The notes under the pieces: model-generated
The model's input: the letters and a program-made list of their open reading frames with translations, nothing else
Database searches by the model: none
What the model was told of the DNA's origin: nothing
Origin: Prorocentrum cordatum
Lineage: Eukaryota; Sar; Dinophyceae; Prorocentrales; Prorocentraceae
Length of the DNA stretch: 64,000 bases
Reading direction: 5' to 3'
Assembly (NCBI GenBank): GCA_963575745.1
Contig: CAUYUJ010014339.1
Location: 25,001-89,000, forward strand
Part shown: piece by piece, positions 44,780-53,935 of the stretch
Numbering within the stretch: the stretch's first letter is position 1
Layout of the letters: each line of letters starts with the position of its first letter
Made by a program: the position numbers and the translations under genes

Positions 44780-44960
44780 TCGGGCCCCCTTTTGAAGCCA
44801 GTCAGTGCCCGAAAGGGGCCCTGAAGGGCCCCTCTCGGGCCTTTTTTCTTCACCCCCCATCCGGGCCACCCCCCACCCGCCCGAGAGAACCCGGAACCCG
44901 CTCCTCTGGCATGGCGACTTTTTTTCGCGACGCCTGCTGCAAGGAAGCTCGCCCGCCTGC
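44780..44960. repeat. Dispersed repeat (inverted copy of 46625-46805)
   Basis: CCCTTTTGAAGCCAGTCAGT, CCGAAAGGGGCCC, TTCACCCCCCATC and GGCGACTTTTTTTCGCG are the reverse complement of the block order at 46625-46805, although CCTTTTGAAGCCA itself occurs in direct sense in both. Confidence 0.5.
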
Positions 44961-45194
44961 CCGAGGCCACCTTTTTCCCGCCCGCGCCGGTCTTCGACGG
45001 TCCCGAGAGGCCGGGGGAGCGGCTTCCCAGCGCCGAAGGCCCCTCCAAAAATAAAGGCTGGCCGTCACGGTTTCCTCTGCAACGCTTGGATCTCCGGGAG
45101 AACCTCGAGACCTCCCCCCCCCCCGTTGGCGGCGCGCACGGGGGGGTGGGGAGGAGGGGAAGGCGGAGGAGGAGGGGAAGGGGAGAGGTGGGAT

Positions 45195-45370
45195 CAGCAA
45201 GACGTAAGAGTGACCCTGGGTAAGAGTGACCTTTGGTGCGCAGCCGTTGGGGGCGCGAAGGAGCCAAACCCAAGGGCGAGGGCCTCTTATATCGCATCGT
45301 GCTCGGCGATCGGGGGGAGCCCGAGGAGCCCGCACCAAAGGTCACTCCGGCGAGGGGTCACTCTTACGTG
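45195..45370. mobile_element. Inverted-repeat element with AAGAGTGACC...GGTCACTC ends
   Basis: GTAAGAGTGACCTTTGGTGC (near 45220) and GCACCAAAGGTCACTCCGGC (near 45332) are inverted, and ACGTAAGAGTGACCC / GGGTCACTCTTACGT form the outer arms (45203 and 45355). A related element lies around 50413-50583 (GGTAATGGTGACCTCTGGTG and GCGCCAAAGGTCACTCCAAC, then ATCACTCTGACGTGTAGTCG). Confidence 0.8.
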
Positions 45371-45714
45371 TAGTCGATGGGAGCAGGAGGAAGACAGACC
45401 GGCCCGGCCGCGGCCAGGAGGGAAAGACGTCGAAGGCGGCGGCGGCGAAGAGGGGCCGCCGCGAGGACGGCCCTCGGGCGGACCTGGGACTTCCGCCTCT
45501 CTTGGCCGCTGCAGGTGGTGGCTCTTCTGGGAGAGGGGGGGCTTGCATTGCCCGGCCACGCGCAGCGGGGGTAGTATAGGGGGAGGGGGGAGGGCTTCTT
45601 AGAACCCCCCCCCCCCCCGCTTCTCAGAAGGCGCGGGCCTTGTCTGTAGATGCGAGGCGCGCGCCTTCCAAGCAGCAGCCTCCGTCTGAGAAGCCTTCCG
45701 CCCTCCCCCTACAT
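45371..45714. other. Unassigned GC-rich spacer
   Basis: No gene recognised. Confidence 0.4.
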
Positions 45715-45972
45715 GGAGGCCTCCTAGATGGTGTCGGAGTAGATGGGGTCGGAAGAGCTCGCCGCATCGCCGATACATCGGCGATCCATCGCCGATGCAT
45801 CGGCGATGCATCGGCGATGCACTGGCGACGTCGGCGATGCATCGGCGACGTCGGCGTGGAGAAAATTGGGCCCCTCGTCGAGCCGCATCGCCGATGCATC
45901 GGCTATGCGGAGCGATCCTCCGACCCCACCTACTCCGACCCCACCCAGGAGGCCGAGCCCCACCTAGGAGGC
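45715..45972. mobile_element. Foldback element with ATCGGCGATGC core, copy 2
   Basis: Left arm GGAGGCCTCCTAGATGG, TCGGAGTAGATGGGGTCGG; right arm CCGACCCCACCTACTCCGA, CCCACCCAGGAGG and CCTAGGAGGCCTAG. The TIR is about 40 bp with mismatches. The core is a tandem of ATCGGCGATGC units (about 11 bp, seven to eight copies) which is itself largely self-complementary. Confidence 0.8.
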
Positions 45973-46624
45973 CTAGAGCCATTCACCCTCCCGTTGGCGT
46001 CGCGCACAGGGGGGTAGGGTCCCTACCCCCCTGTGCGTTGGCGTCTAAGAAGCCTCCCTCCTCTCCCTACCGTACGGAGAGGAGGTAGGCTTCTAAGAAA
46101 CACCCCTGCTTCTTGGAAGGCGCGGGTCTTGTCCACAGATGCAAGGCGCGCGCCTTCCAAGCAAAAGCCTCCTTCTACGAAGCCTCCCCCCTTCCCTCTA
46201 CCACCTTGAGCACGCCGCTAAAACAAATAATCGCCGTGGGGAACGGATCCTGAGGGAAGCGTGTCCTGAGGCTTGTCGCCGTTTTTCGGCCCTGGAGGCC
46301 TCCCACGGGCCCCGGGACTGTCGGAAACCGACCCAGGATTAGGATCTTGTCCTGGGGGGGGCACCAAGGTCCAGGACCCATTTCCCTCAGGACCTGATTC
46401 CCCGATGTTAAAGAATGGTTCGGCATCCTCTTTCCTTCGTGGGCCCCCAAAAGCTTGGACCCCTTCCTGGGGACCAGTTTTTCATCCCGAATCGTTTTCT
46501 CAAAGTCCCGGGCCTGGCGAAGGCCCCTGGAGGCCGAAAACAGCGAGACACCTTTCCGACGTGATTTTTCCACACCGCGAGGAGGCCTGAGCCCCTACAC
46601 CCCTTCTGCGCGCCGTCAACCCAG
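45973..46624. other. Unassigned region with short inverted pairs
   Basis: GGGGGGTAGGGTCC / CCTACCCCCCTGTG around 46010-46035 form a small hairpin. A near-repeat of the 45635-45700 block (GAAGGCGCGGG.CTTGTC, AGATGCAAGGCGCGCGCCTT) lies at 46117-46175. Confidence 0.5.
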
Positions 46625-46805
46625 CCGACAACCTGGAACCCTCTCCTCCCACATTGCGAGTTTTTCGTGACCCCTGCCCCCGGGAACCGGGCGCGTGGCA
46701 ATGGGGGGTGACCCAGATGGGGGGGTGAAGAAGAAAACCCTGTAAAAGAAACCTTTTAGGGCCCCTTTTGAAGCCAACACGGGCCCCAAAGGGGCCCCTC
46801 TGCTT
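46625..46805. repeat. Dispersed repeat (CCTCTCCTCC...GTGACCCCTGCC), copy 2
   Basis: Related to 39535-39665 and to 44780-44960. Contains GGGGTGAAGAAGAAAACCC and CCTTTTAGGGCCCCTTTTGA. Confidence 0.6.
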
Positions 46806-46819
46806 GCCGCCAACCCTAG

Positions 46820-46957
46820 GTCGGGCATGCCCTCCTACAGGCGGATTTCGGAAAACCCCAAAAAACCCAAACAACAATCGAAACTCGTCAAACCATCGCC
46901 CCCGGCTGTTCACTCAGTACTTTTGAGTATTCCTCCTACAATTGAACAGGGGCCGAC
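46820..46957 (+). mobile_element. MITE, GTCGGGC family, diverged copy
   Basis: Left end GTCGGGCATGCCCTCCTACA is followed by GGCGGATTTCGG; the right side TTTGAGTATTCCTCCTACAA and GGGGCCGAC is diverged. 138 bp. Confidence 0.6.
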
Positions 46958-47276
46958 CGTCCCGGTATTCCTATAGGCATACCGCGAGAGGCTCGTAGAA
47001 CCCAAAGACGTTCTAAAAACAAATGCAATGTTCTTGAAACGAAAACCTGACGCACTAGACCCGGACAGTCCCAGCCCGAAGTGCTATGAGAACATGTCGT
47101 CGGGACTACAAAAAAGTTATTATGGCAACTTCGATGGTAGGCCTGTATGCGAGCCAGGACGCTTCGCAACTGCCTTATGTAGACCGAAAGTCCGATGTCG
47201 TGATTATTTCAATGCGGGGGCCCTGGAAGCCTTGAGCCGCCCCCCGAGAACCACTTTTCACCCTGAGTCGTTTTTT
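46958..47276. other. Unassigned spacer
   Basis: No gene recognised; moderately A/T-rich compared with its surroundings. Confidence 0.4.
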
Positions 47277-47440
47277 TGACGGTCCCGAGGCCCGGCAAGG
47301 GCCCCTGGAGGCCGAAAACTGGAGAAAAAAAAAAACAACTCCGCCGTGACTTTTTCACTGCGTTGGAGCTCCGTGGCACCTGCCCGACTTCGCGCCAACC
47401 CCGCGCGCTGCCCCCGAGCCCGGGCGGCGAAAGAGGGGGG
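47277..47440. repeat. Dispersed repeat GACGGTCCCGAGG...GGGCGGCGAAAG, copy 1
   Basis: GACGGTCCCGAGGCCCGGCA, GGGCCCCTGGAGGCCGAAAA, TTTTTCACTGCGTTGG, CACCTGCCCGACTTCGCGCC and GCCCCCGAGCCCGGGCGGCG recur in order at 58511-58657. In both places a GGA tract follows directly. Confidence 0.85.
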
Positions 47441-47616
47441 GGGGGGGGGGCGAGGAGGAGAACGAGGAGAGGGGGGGGGAGGAGGAGGAGGGGGGCGAGG
47501 AGGAGGAGAGGAAGAGGAGGAGGAGGAGGAGGGCGAGGAGGGGGAGGAGGGAGGAGGAGGAGGAGGAGGAGGAGAGGAGGAGGAGGAGGAGGAGGAGGAG
47601 GAGGAGGAGGAGGAGT
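47441..47616 (+). repeat. (GGA)n with G-run interruptions
   Basis: GGA triplets broken by CGAGG and poly-G stretches. Confidence 0.9.
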
Positions 47617-48005
47617 TTTTAACAAGCGCGGCGCAGAGCGAGCCAAGGGCACAGCCAGGCGACTCGGGCACGGGCCCGACTGAAAGGAAAAGAGCCCGAG
47701 CACCTCCCCAACAGGGGAGTGCCAGCAGGCGCAGCAGCGCCAACGGTCCAGGGCCATGCTCCCGCGGCGCGCTGAATGCGCAAAACAGGGCGCGCAAGCA
47801 GACCGTGCTCCGCGCGCCCTGTTCGGCGTAGGGGGCGACGGAGTCCGTGCTCCGACGCCCAACCTACCCATCACCCACTCCATGGGTGGCCGTTGGCGAC
47901 GAGAGCAATTTTCTCTCCCTTGGCCCCCTACAAGCAAACAAAGGTGACGATCGGGCTGCTACCCGCTTGTTTTTCTGGGAAGGGGTCGCAGTGGCACAGG
48001 TGCCG
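47617..48005. other. Unassigned spacer between GGA tracts
   Basis: No gene recognised. Confidence 0.4.
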
Positions 48006-48122
48006 AAGGAGGAGGAGGAGGAGGAGGAGGAGGAGGAGGAGGAGGAGGAGGAAAGGGAAGGAGAGGAGGAGGCGGAGGAGGAGGAGGAGGAGGAACAGCA
48101 GGAGGGAAGAGGCAGGAGGAAA
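48006..48122 (+). repeat. GGA tract at the 3' side of the DUF4116 retrogene
   Basis: GGA triplets with AAA and GCG changes. On the minus strand this TCC tract follows the 3' end of the retrogene. Confidence 0.85.
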
Positions 48123-48186
48123 GATGCGGCCGGCGCTCCGAGAGAGCGACTGCCGTCCCGGCCGGGACGGCCCGCCCCCCGGCAGC

Positions 48187-48420
48187 TCAGCCGCCGGGCC
48201 GCCCCAGCAGCGCCCACGGGTCCAGCCGCTCCCCCGCCGGCGCGTCATCGGCCCACGACGGCGCGGCCGCCCGCGCGGCCCCTGCGGCGGCGGCCGCGGC
48301 CGTGGCCGAGGCCGCGGCGGAGGGCTCGGGCGCCACTCGCCTCCGCTTCGGCGCCGGCGCCGGCGGCAAGCCGTCCTCCATCACCTCGACGTCGTCGCTG
48401 CCGGGCCAGCCCTCCCCTGG
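48187..48420 (-). pseudogene. Possible shifted C-terminal tail of the DUF4116 protein
   Basis: After the acidic run that ends at a TAG (48421-48423), the same frame continues with PGEGWPGSDDVEVMEDG, PAPKRRRVAPEP (a basic, nuclear-signal-like patch), an Ala-rich stretch and WADDAPAGERLDPWALLG, ending at 48187. It looks more protein-like than the nominal frame, so the original protein may have continued here. High GC makes chance open frames common; treat as tentative. Confidence 0.35.
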
Positions 48421-49555
48421 CTACTGTTCCGCCTCCTCGTCGTCCTCGTCCAGCAGCGCGACCTCGGGAGGTCGCCGCTGGGGCGCCGGCCGCGGGCCGC
48501 CCGCCGCCCGCGAGCCTCTGCAGCCTGCGCTCCCGCCGCAGCGAGGGGTGCGCGTACAGGAGCGCGGCCGCGTCCGCGCGCACCGCCGCTTCCACGATCA
48601 CCCCGTCAGCCTGGAAGTGCGTGGCGTACAGGAGGGCCTCCGAGCCGAGCTGCACCGCCTCGAGCACGAAGGCGCGGTCCGCCCAGAGCTCCCTGGGCAC
48701 GTACCCGGACGCCGCGGCGCTGTGCCTGGCCGCCAGCACCCCTGGGTCCGCCCGTAGGGCGTCCGAGGCGTACAGCAGCGCCTCGTCGCCGACCTGCACA
48801 GCCGACAGCACAAAGTTCTCGTCCTCCGAAAGCCCCTCGGCCGCATATGCGAGGGCGGCCGCGCCGTTGGTTGCGGCGGCGAAGACGAACTCGTGGTCGG
48901 CCCGCAGCTCGTCGGCCGCGTACATGAGGGCGGTGGCGTCATGCGACACGGCTGCGCAGCCGCCGCCACGAATGGCGGCCATCGCCGCCTCGCTGTCACC
49001 CTGCAGCGCCTCCTGGGCGAACATCAGCGTCGAGCCGTCCTGCTCCACCGCCGCCAGCACGAAGTCCCGACTCGACCACAGTTCCGTGCCCACCGAGTCG
49101 AGCGCCGAGCTCGACTGCCTCACGGCTGCCAGGGCGACCTGCGGGTCGGCCCGCAGCTCGGGCGACGCCTGGCCGAGGGCCACCCCGTCGCGCCCGACCG
49201 CCGCGACCACGAAGGCCTGGTCGCGCCAGGGCTGCTCCGCCGCGAAGTCGAGGGCCGACGGGTTGTCGCGTATGGCGGCGAGCACCAGCTGGCGGTCCGC
49301 TCGGAGCGGGTGGGCGGCGTGCATGAGCGCCTGCCCGTTTTGGCGCACGGCGGCGGCCACGACGCCGCGGTCCGCGCGCACCTCCAGCGGCGCCCTCTCC
49401 AACTCCCGCCAGTTCCCGGCCACCTTCGCGGCCCAGCGCCTCCGCGCCTCCGCGCCCGCGGCCGCCGCGCCTGCGGCCGCCGCGCCCGCGGGCGCCCCGC
49501 CTGGGCGGCGCTGGGCCGCAAGCGGCGGGGCGCCGCCGCCGCGGAAGGCAACCAT
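48245..49555 (-). CDS. DUF4116-repeat protein retrogene (436 codons, probably frameshifted C-terminus)
   Basis: An ORF of short Leu/Ala-rich helical repeats of about 24 residues. Repeats run from residue 58 to about 345, e.g. LRADRQLVLAAIRDNPSALD (84-103), ELRADPQVALAAVRQSSSAL (133-152), LWSSRDFVLAAVEQDGSTLM (159-178), WADRAFVLEAVQLGSEALLY (291-310). This is the DUF4116 pattern, common in protists; its molecular role is unknown and a protein-binding solenoid is a guess. The start ATG at 49555 is the first Met in the repeat frame; 79 nt upstream sits a complete spliced-leader relic and no intron is seen, so the locus is a reverse-transcribed mRNA copy. From residue about 348 the frame turns into Arg/Gly-rich nonsense, while another frame reads PPEVALLDEDDEEAEQ, so a frameshift near 48490-48515 is likely. 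Whether this copy is expressed is unknown. Confidence 0.75.
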   Translation of the reverse strand: MVAFRGGGAPPLAAQRRPGGAPAGAAAAGAAAAGAEARRRWAAKVAGNWRELERAPLEVRADRGVVAAAVRQNGQALMHAAHPLRADRQLVLAAIRDNPSALDFAAEQPWRDQAFVVAAVGRDGVALGQASPELRADPQVALAAVRQSSSALDSVGTELWSSRDFVLAAVEQDGSTLMFAQEALQGDSEAAMAAIRGGGCAAVSHDATALMYAADELRADHEFVFAAATNGAAALAYAAEGLSEDENFVLSAVQVGDEALLYASDALRADPGVLAARHSAAASGYVPRELWADRAFVLEAVQLGSEALLYATHFQADGVIVEAAVRADAAALLYAHPSLRRERRLQRLAGGGRPAAGAPAATSRGRAAGRGRRGGGTVARGGLARQRRRRGDGGRLAAGAGAEAEASGARALRRGLGHGRGRRRRGRAGGRAVVGR

Positions 49556-49634
49556 CGCCTGGGCGCCGCCGCCGCCGGCCCCGCGAGCACGGGCGCCATC
49601 GGCGGGCGCGCGGAGGGCGCCCCGTCGAGCCGAG
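49556..49634 (-). other. 5' leader between spliced leader and start codon
   Basis: 79 nt of GC-rich sequence directly following the spliced leader. A second ATG (near 49594) opens a different frame with no repeats. Confidence 0.6.
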
Positions 49635-49656
49635 CTTGAGCCAAAATGGCTACGGA
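49635..49656 (-). other. Complete spliced-leader relic
   Basis: Minus-strand TCCGTAGCC...TTTTGGCTCAAG matches all 22 positions of the dinoflagellate spliced leader (first base is D = A/G/T, here T). It is not a spliced-leader RNA gene, because no GT splice donor follows the terminal AAG. It marks an mRNA that was trans-spliced and then copied back into the genome. Confidence 0.95.
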
Positions 49657-49738
49657 AGCGGAGGAGGAGGAGGAGGAGGAGGGAGGAGGAGGAGGAGGAG
49701 GAGGAGGAGGAGGAGGAGGAGGAGGAGGGAGGAGGCAG
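49657..49738 (+). repeat. (GGA)n tract at the 5' side of the DUF4116 retrogene
   Basis: GGA triplets start four bases after the spliced-leader relic (AGC then GGAGGA). The second member of the microsatellite pair bracketing the insertion. Confidence 0.9.
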
Positions 49739-49896
49739 ACCAGGGGGCCCCGTGCGCTGCCGCCGCGCCCCGGGCGGGCGACGCGCCGCGCCTCGGCGTC
49801 CGCGGCGTGCCGCCCGGGGCGCCGCGCGCGCTAGCCGGCGGGCTGGGCGACCGCTCGGGGCGGCGGAGGCCTCCGCGGGGCGCCCATCGAGGGCGA
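49739..49896. other. Short GC-rich spacer
   Basis: No gene recognised. Confidence 0.4.
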
Positions 49897-50416
49897 GGAG
49901 GAGGAGGAGGAGGAGGAGGAGGAGGAGGAGGAGGAGGAGGAGGAGGAGAGGAGGAGGAGGAGGAGGAGGAGGAGGAGGGCGGAGGAGGAGGAGGAGGAGG
50001 AGAGAGGAGGAGGAGGAGGAGGAGGAGGAGGAGGAGGAGGAGGAGAAGGAGGAGGAGGAGGAGGAGGAGGAGGAGGAGGAGGGAGGAGGAGGAGGAGGAG
50101 AGGAGGAGGAGGAGGAGGAGGAGGAGGAGGAAGACGAGGAGAGGAGGAGGAGGAGGAGGAGAGGAGGAGAGGGAAGGAGGAGAGGAGGAGGAGGAGGGGA
50201 GGAGGAGGAGGAGGAGGAGGAGGAGAAGGAGGAGGAGGAGGAGGAGGGGGAGGAAGAGGAGGAGGAGGAGGAGGAGGAGGAGGAAGAAGAGGAGGAGGAG
50301 GAGGAGGAGGGACGACGAGGAGGAGGAGGGAGAGGAGGAGGAGGAGGAGGAGGAGGAGGAGGGGCAGTTGGAGGAGGGAAGGATGAGAATGAGGAGGAGG
50401 AAGAGGAGGAGGACCC
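49897..50416 (+). repeat. 520-bp (GGA)n tract
   Basis: Long GGA microsatellite with GAGA, GAAG and GGGG interruptions. It produces the very long poly-Glu, poly-Arg and poly-Gly frames and, on the minus strand, poly-Ser/Leu/Pro frames. Confidence 0.95.
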
Positions 50417-50583
50417 TGGGTAATGGTGACCTCTGGTGCGCGGCTTTCGGCTTTTCGGGGACCGCGGGGTCCCAGCACACAAGCGCGCTTAAGACACTAC
50501 CATCGCATCGCGTTCGGCGATCGGGGGGCCCCATTGGCCCCGCGCCAAAGGTCACTCCAACGAAACATCACTCTGACGTGTAG
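50413..50583. mobile_element. Inverted-repeat element, related to 45195-45370
   Basis: CCTGGGTAATGGTGACCTCT with GGTGCGCGG and CGCGCCAAAGGTCACTCCAA form the arms; the right end CACTCTGACGTGTAGTCG matches TCACTCTTACGTGTAGTCG at 45358-45376, and CATCGC.TCG.TCGGCGATCGGGGG is shared internally. Confidence 0.75.
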
Positions 50584-51281
50584 TCGTTTCCACGGGGCGC
50601 AGCCGGCGCGCCGGGAGGCCGGCTGGCGCTGCGGAGGAGCAGGAGCTCAGACCGCCGCGGGGGAGCTCGGACCACCTCGAGGAGGAGGAGGAGGAGGAGG
50701 AGGAGGAGGAGGAGGCGGAGGAGGAGGAGGAGGAGGAGGAGTAGCCAGGGGGGAAAACTCCGAGGTTCGAGCTTCGTGTTCCTAGGTTTTCGGGAGTTCT
50801 CGTAGCTTCTTGGCGATTTTCCGCCCTCGGGATGCGCTCTAGCGGCTGCGCCTCGCCGAGAGTGTTCTGGGGATGCCCGGATCGTCCCGAACGCCCGCCA
50901 GAGGTTCGAGTCATGACCCATAACTAAATTCGGCGGCGAGCGGGGGGGAAGTGAGAAGGAAACGGTCTTCTCAGAAAGCGGCGGGACGTCTCAGAAGCGC
51001 TTGCGCATTCTGAGCTGTTTTCTGTGTCTTCGGGGAACGCTTAGAAAACTTCGCAGAAGTCTGAGATACTTCCGAACCTTCTGAGAAAACCCACCCCTTC
51101 TCACTTCCCCCTGGCTCGCCGCCTACCGGAGTAGGAGGAGCTCGGACCAACGCGAAGGTTGCTGAGGAGATACGGGGATCAAAGGGATGTTGTTCCCGTC
51201 GTAATCTGATGTCTTGCGATCATTGAACCCTTCGACAGACTTGAACTCGGAGAAGGAACATCGCCATAAACATAGACTTAG
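50584..51281. other. Unassigned region with a GGA tract and AGAAACTTC words
   Basis: GGA triplets at 50682-50742. From 50960 to 51110, CTTCTCAGAAAGCG, TCTCAGAAGCGC, TTCTGAGATACTTCCG and CTTCTGAGAAAACC form a set of short direct and inverted words. No gene. Confidence 0.55.
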
Positions 51282-51396
51282 GGCGCTCCGCGCAGATTTC
51301 TTGGATCCGCGCTGGGGCCCCCTAGCGGCGCCTCTGGCGCCGCCCATGGCGCGCTCCGCGCGCCAGGGAGGGGGGTCCAACGCAGACCCAGAAAGA
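51282..51396. mobile_element. GC-rich hairpin element, GGCGCTCCGCGC subtype, copy 2
   Basis: GGCGCTCCGCGCAGATTTCT and TGGATCCGCGCTGGGG match 36707-36760. The right arm (GGGTCCAACGCAGACCCAGA) is diverged. Nested GGCGCC / GCGCGC arms. Confidence 0.7.
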
Positions 51397-52895
51397 TAGT
51401 TACTGAGGGATGTTGCTCCCATCGTAATGAAGGAATCACATCCCAAACAGTGGCTAGAGCGCCCCAGAACGTAATGAGACGGTGTATGCCCCGACGCGCT
51501 TGCGAAGTGTCGAAGGAGCATCGCCTCCTGGGGCCCGACACGTGAGCACCTGTCGGTTCCGGTACCTTCTTCGTGCCTGAGGCTCAAGTAAGTTTAAGTT
51601 GGAACATCGTCAGGTCAGGGGTGGATGCTGAGGTGTGTTATGCCTGGCCATCCCTTTCCCCGTAGCAGCCCCCGCGGTGATCCGAGAGGGGCCTAGCAGG
51701 CGGGCTTGCTGCTGGAGACAGAGGTGGACACTGAGGTGGGTGATGCCTGGTCCTCCCTATACTTTCGGCACCCCCTGCGGTGGTGCAAGAGGGCTCAGCA
51801 AGCGGGCGGGCAGCGGAAGCCGCCGCGATGGGAGGGCGGGGGGCGCCGGGAGGCCAGGACGCCCTGGCGGAGCACGGGGAAACTGAGCGCCCAAATCTTG
51901 GACGGTACACTCGAACCTGGGGCAGAAGAACATCCCTCAATCACAGGAGATCCTCCGCCGGCAAGAGCGCACAGAACACCCAAGGGCACCCTCCCCAGGG
52001 TGCACAATAGAACGTCCAACAAGCACGAACATCATTCAGATACCCTCCCCGAACCGACCTCGATCTTATACCTCGGTCCGACTAGATATGCGTTCACCGC
52101 AAATTGTCCTTTGATTTTGGCCCTTGGGTCCCGTTATCGGGCCCCCAGACCATCAAAAGTGGATCCCGCACGAACCAAACCTTCGGCGATGTATTGATTC
52201 ACCGTGAATTCTTCCTCGATTTCGGCCATTGGGCCTTGGGTCATGTTATCGGGCCCCCAGACAAGCAACAATGGATCCGGGACGATCAACTGACTACCCT
52301 TGGGGAAGCGGCTGGGAGCTCTGGAAAGGCGGATCGGACAAATCAGATCGGCGGATGTGAGGGAGCACGCAATCGCGGCTGCCCCTGAGATGAGGGCGCC
52401 GCAATGCTTACCGCACGGGGCGTTCCCGCCAAGTCTAAGGCCCCGTGCAAGGCCCTCAGAGATCGATCGGGCGCGAGGAACGCCGCGGAACGATAGGGGC
52501 CTCGGGCTCAGGTCGTAGCCGCCCCCCCCCGTCCGAGAAGTAGGAAGTAGGAGACACGACCTGACCAAGCCAGACAACACAGGACTAGATCATGCCAGAA
52601 GGGGATGGCGTGCAGGGGGGATGTGTCTGGCACACATGTGTGACAAGCCTCGTCCTCCTCCGAATCCCTCGATGTACCTCATTATCCTCAGTCCTCCTCT
52701 TCGCCCTTCCCTCTCGCTCCTCCTCGTTATTCATCTTCGTCCCCTTTCTCACCCCCCTCTCATCTCACACTTTCCCGTCCTCTTCGTCCATTGTCTGCCA
52801 CTCGAGTGTAGTTCATCGAGCTCTCTCCTTCATCCACTTTCTCGCAGCGAACAGCCAGAAAATACTGAGGACCTGCTTCATGAACTGTTAGCCAC
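51397..52895. other. Unassigned region with small direct repeats
   Basis: GGGATGTTGCTCCCATCGTAAT (first 20 bases near 51409) resembles GGGATGTTGTTCCCGTCGTA near 51191. A block with GGCCC(C)AGACCATCAAAAGTGGATCC (near 52140) and GGGCCCCCAGACAAGCAACA (near 52252) is duplicated. GGTGGGTGATGCCTGG.CC occurs twice near 51630 and 51735 in variant form. Confidence 0.5.
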
Positions 52896-53157
52896 GGTGG
52901 AACCCGACCAGCGTGTTCCAGCGTACTACGAGGTGCAATCTAGTTTGTGCAATCTATATGGTACATTGTATGATAAGCAAGCTATACGTAATAAAGTATA
53001 TGGTGCAACTGATGTGGTGCAAGCCACGTCGTGAAATCTATGTGGTGCAATTGACTACCCTGCACCGCGCTTGACTACTCCACTGCTCGCGCAAACATCC
53101 CACCCACCCACCCGCAACTTGGTTCGCAAAATCTCTTAAGACCGTGGCGGTGGGTAC
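52896..53157. repeat. TGTGGTGCAA degenerate repeat plus CCACCCACCCGCAACTTGG block
   Basis: GGTGCAA occurs five times between 52932 and 53048. The block CCACCCACCCACCCGCAACT with TTGGTTCGCAAAATCTC (near 53100) recurs near 54668 and, diverged, near 57012, each leading into a GAC-type array. Confidence 0.7.
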
Positions 53158-53935
53158 CAAATGGCACTTGCCAACGACAGCGACGCCGACGACGACAGCG
53201 ACAACGACGACGACGACGCCGCCGACAACGACTACGACACCGACGACTTCTCCAACGACTTCGACGACGCCGACAACGACGACGACGACGACGACGACGA
53301 CACCGACGACGACGACGACGCCGACGACGACGATGACAACGACGACGATGATGACGACGCCGACGACGACGACGACAACGACGACGCCGACGACGACGAC
53401 GTCAACGACGCCGACGCCGACGCCGACGCCGACGACGACGACGACGACGGCGTCGACGACGACGACGCCGAGAACGACGACGACGAAGACGACGACGACG
53501 TCGCCAAAGAAGACGACGACGAGGGAGGAGGGAGGACGACGACGGCGACTCCGGCGACAACGACGACAAGGACGAGGGAGGAGGGAGGACGGCGACGACG
53601 CGAACGACGAAGAAGGAGGAAGGACGGCGACGCCGACGACGACAACGACGAGGGAGGAGGGAAGACGACGACAACGACAACGACGACGACGACGACGACG
53701 GCGACGAAATAGGAGGGACGACGACGAGACGCCGACGACGGACGACGACGACGACGAGGGAGGAGGAGGAATGACGACCACGGCGACAACGACGACGGAA
53801 ACGACCACGACGCCAAAGAGGACGACGACGACGAACACGAGGAAAGACAGAGGACGACGTAGGCGACGACGACGACGACAACGACGCGGAAAAAGGAAGG
53901 ACGGCGACGGCGACGACGACGACGCAAGAGCGGGC
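53158..53935 (+). repeat. (GAC)n array, copy 1
   Basis: GACGACGACGCC, then GGAGGGAGGACGACGA-type segments. The block order is repeated in 54717-55255. Explains the poly-Asp, poly-Thr, poly-Arg and poly-Val frames. Confidence 0.95.

Noticed and set aside
49635-49656. Spliced-leader RNA gene
   Set aside because: The leader is not followed by a GT donor or an Sm-site intron; it runs directly into the DUF4116 leader.
47847-50423. 858-codon plus-strand open frame
   Set aside because: It is antisense to the DUF4116 gene and then runs through GGA microsatellites; the residue composition (Glu, Arg, Gly runs) follows from the repeat. The minus-strand frame has the real family repeats.
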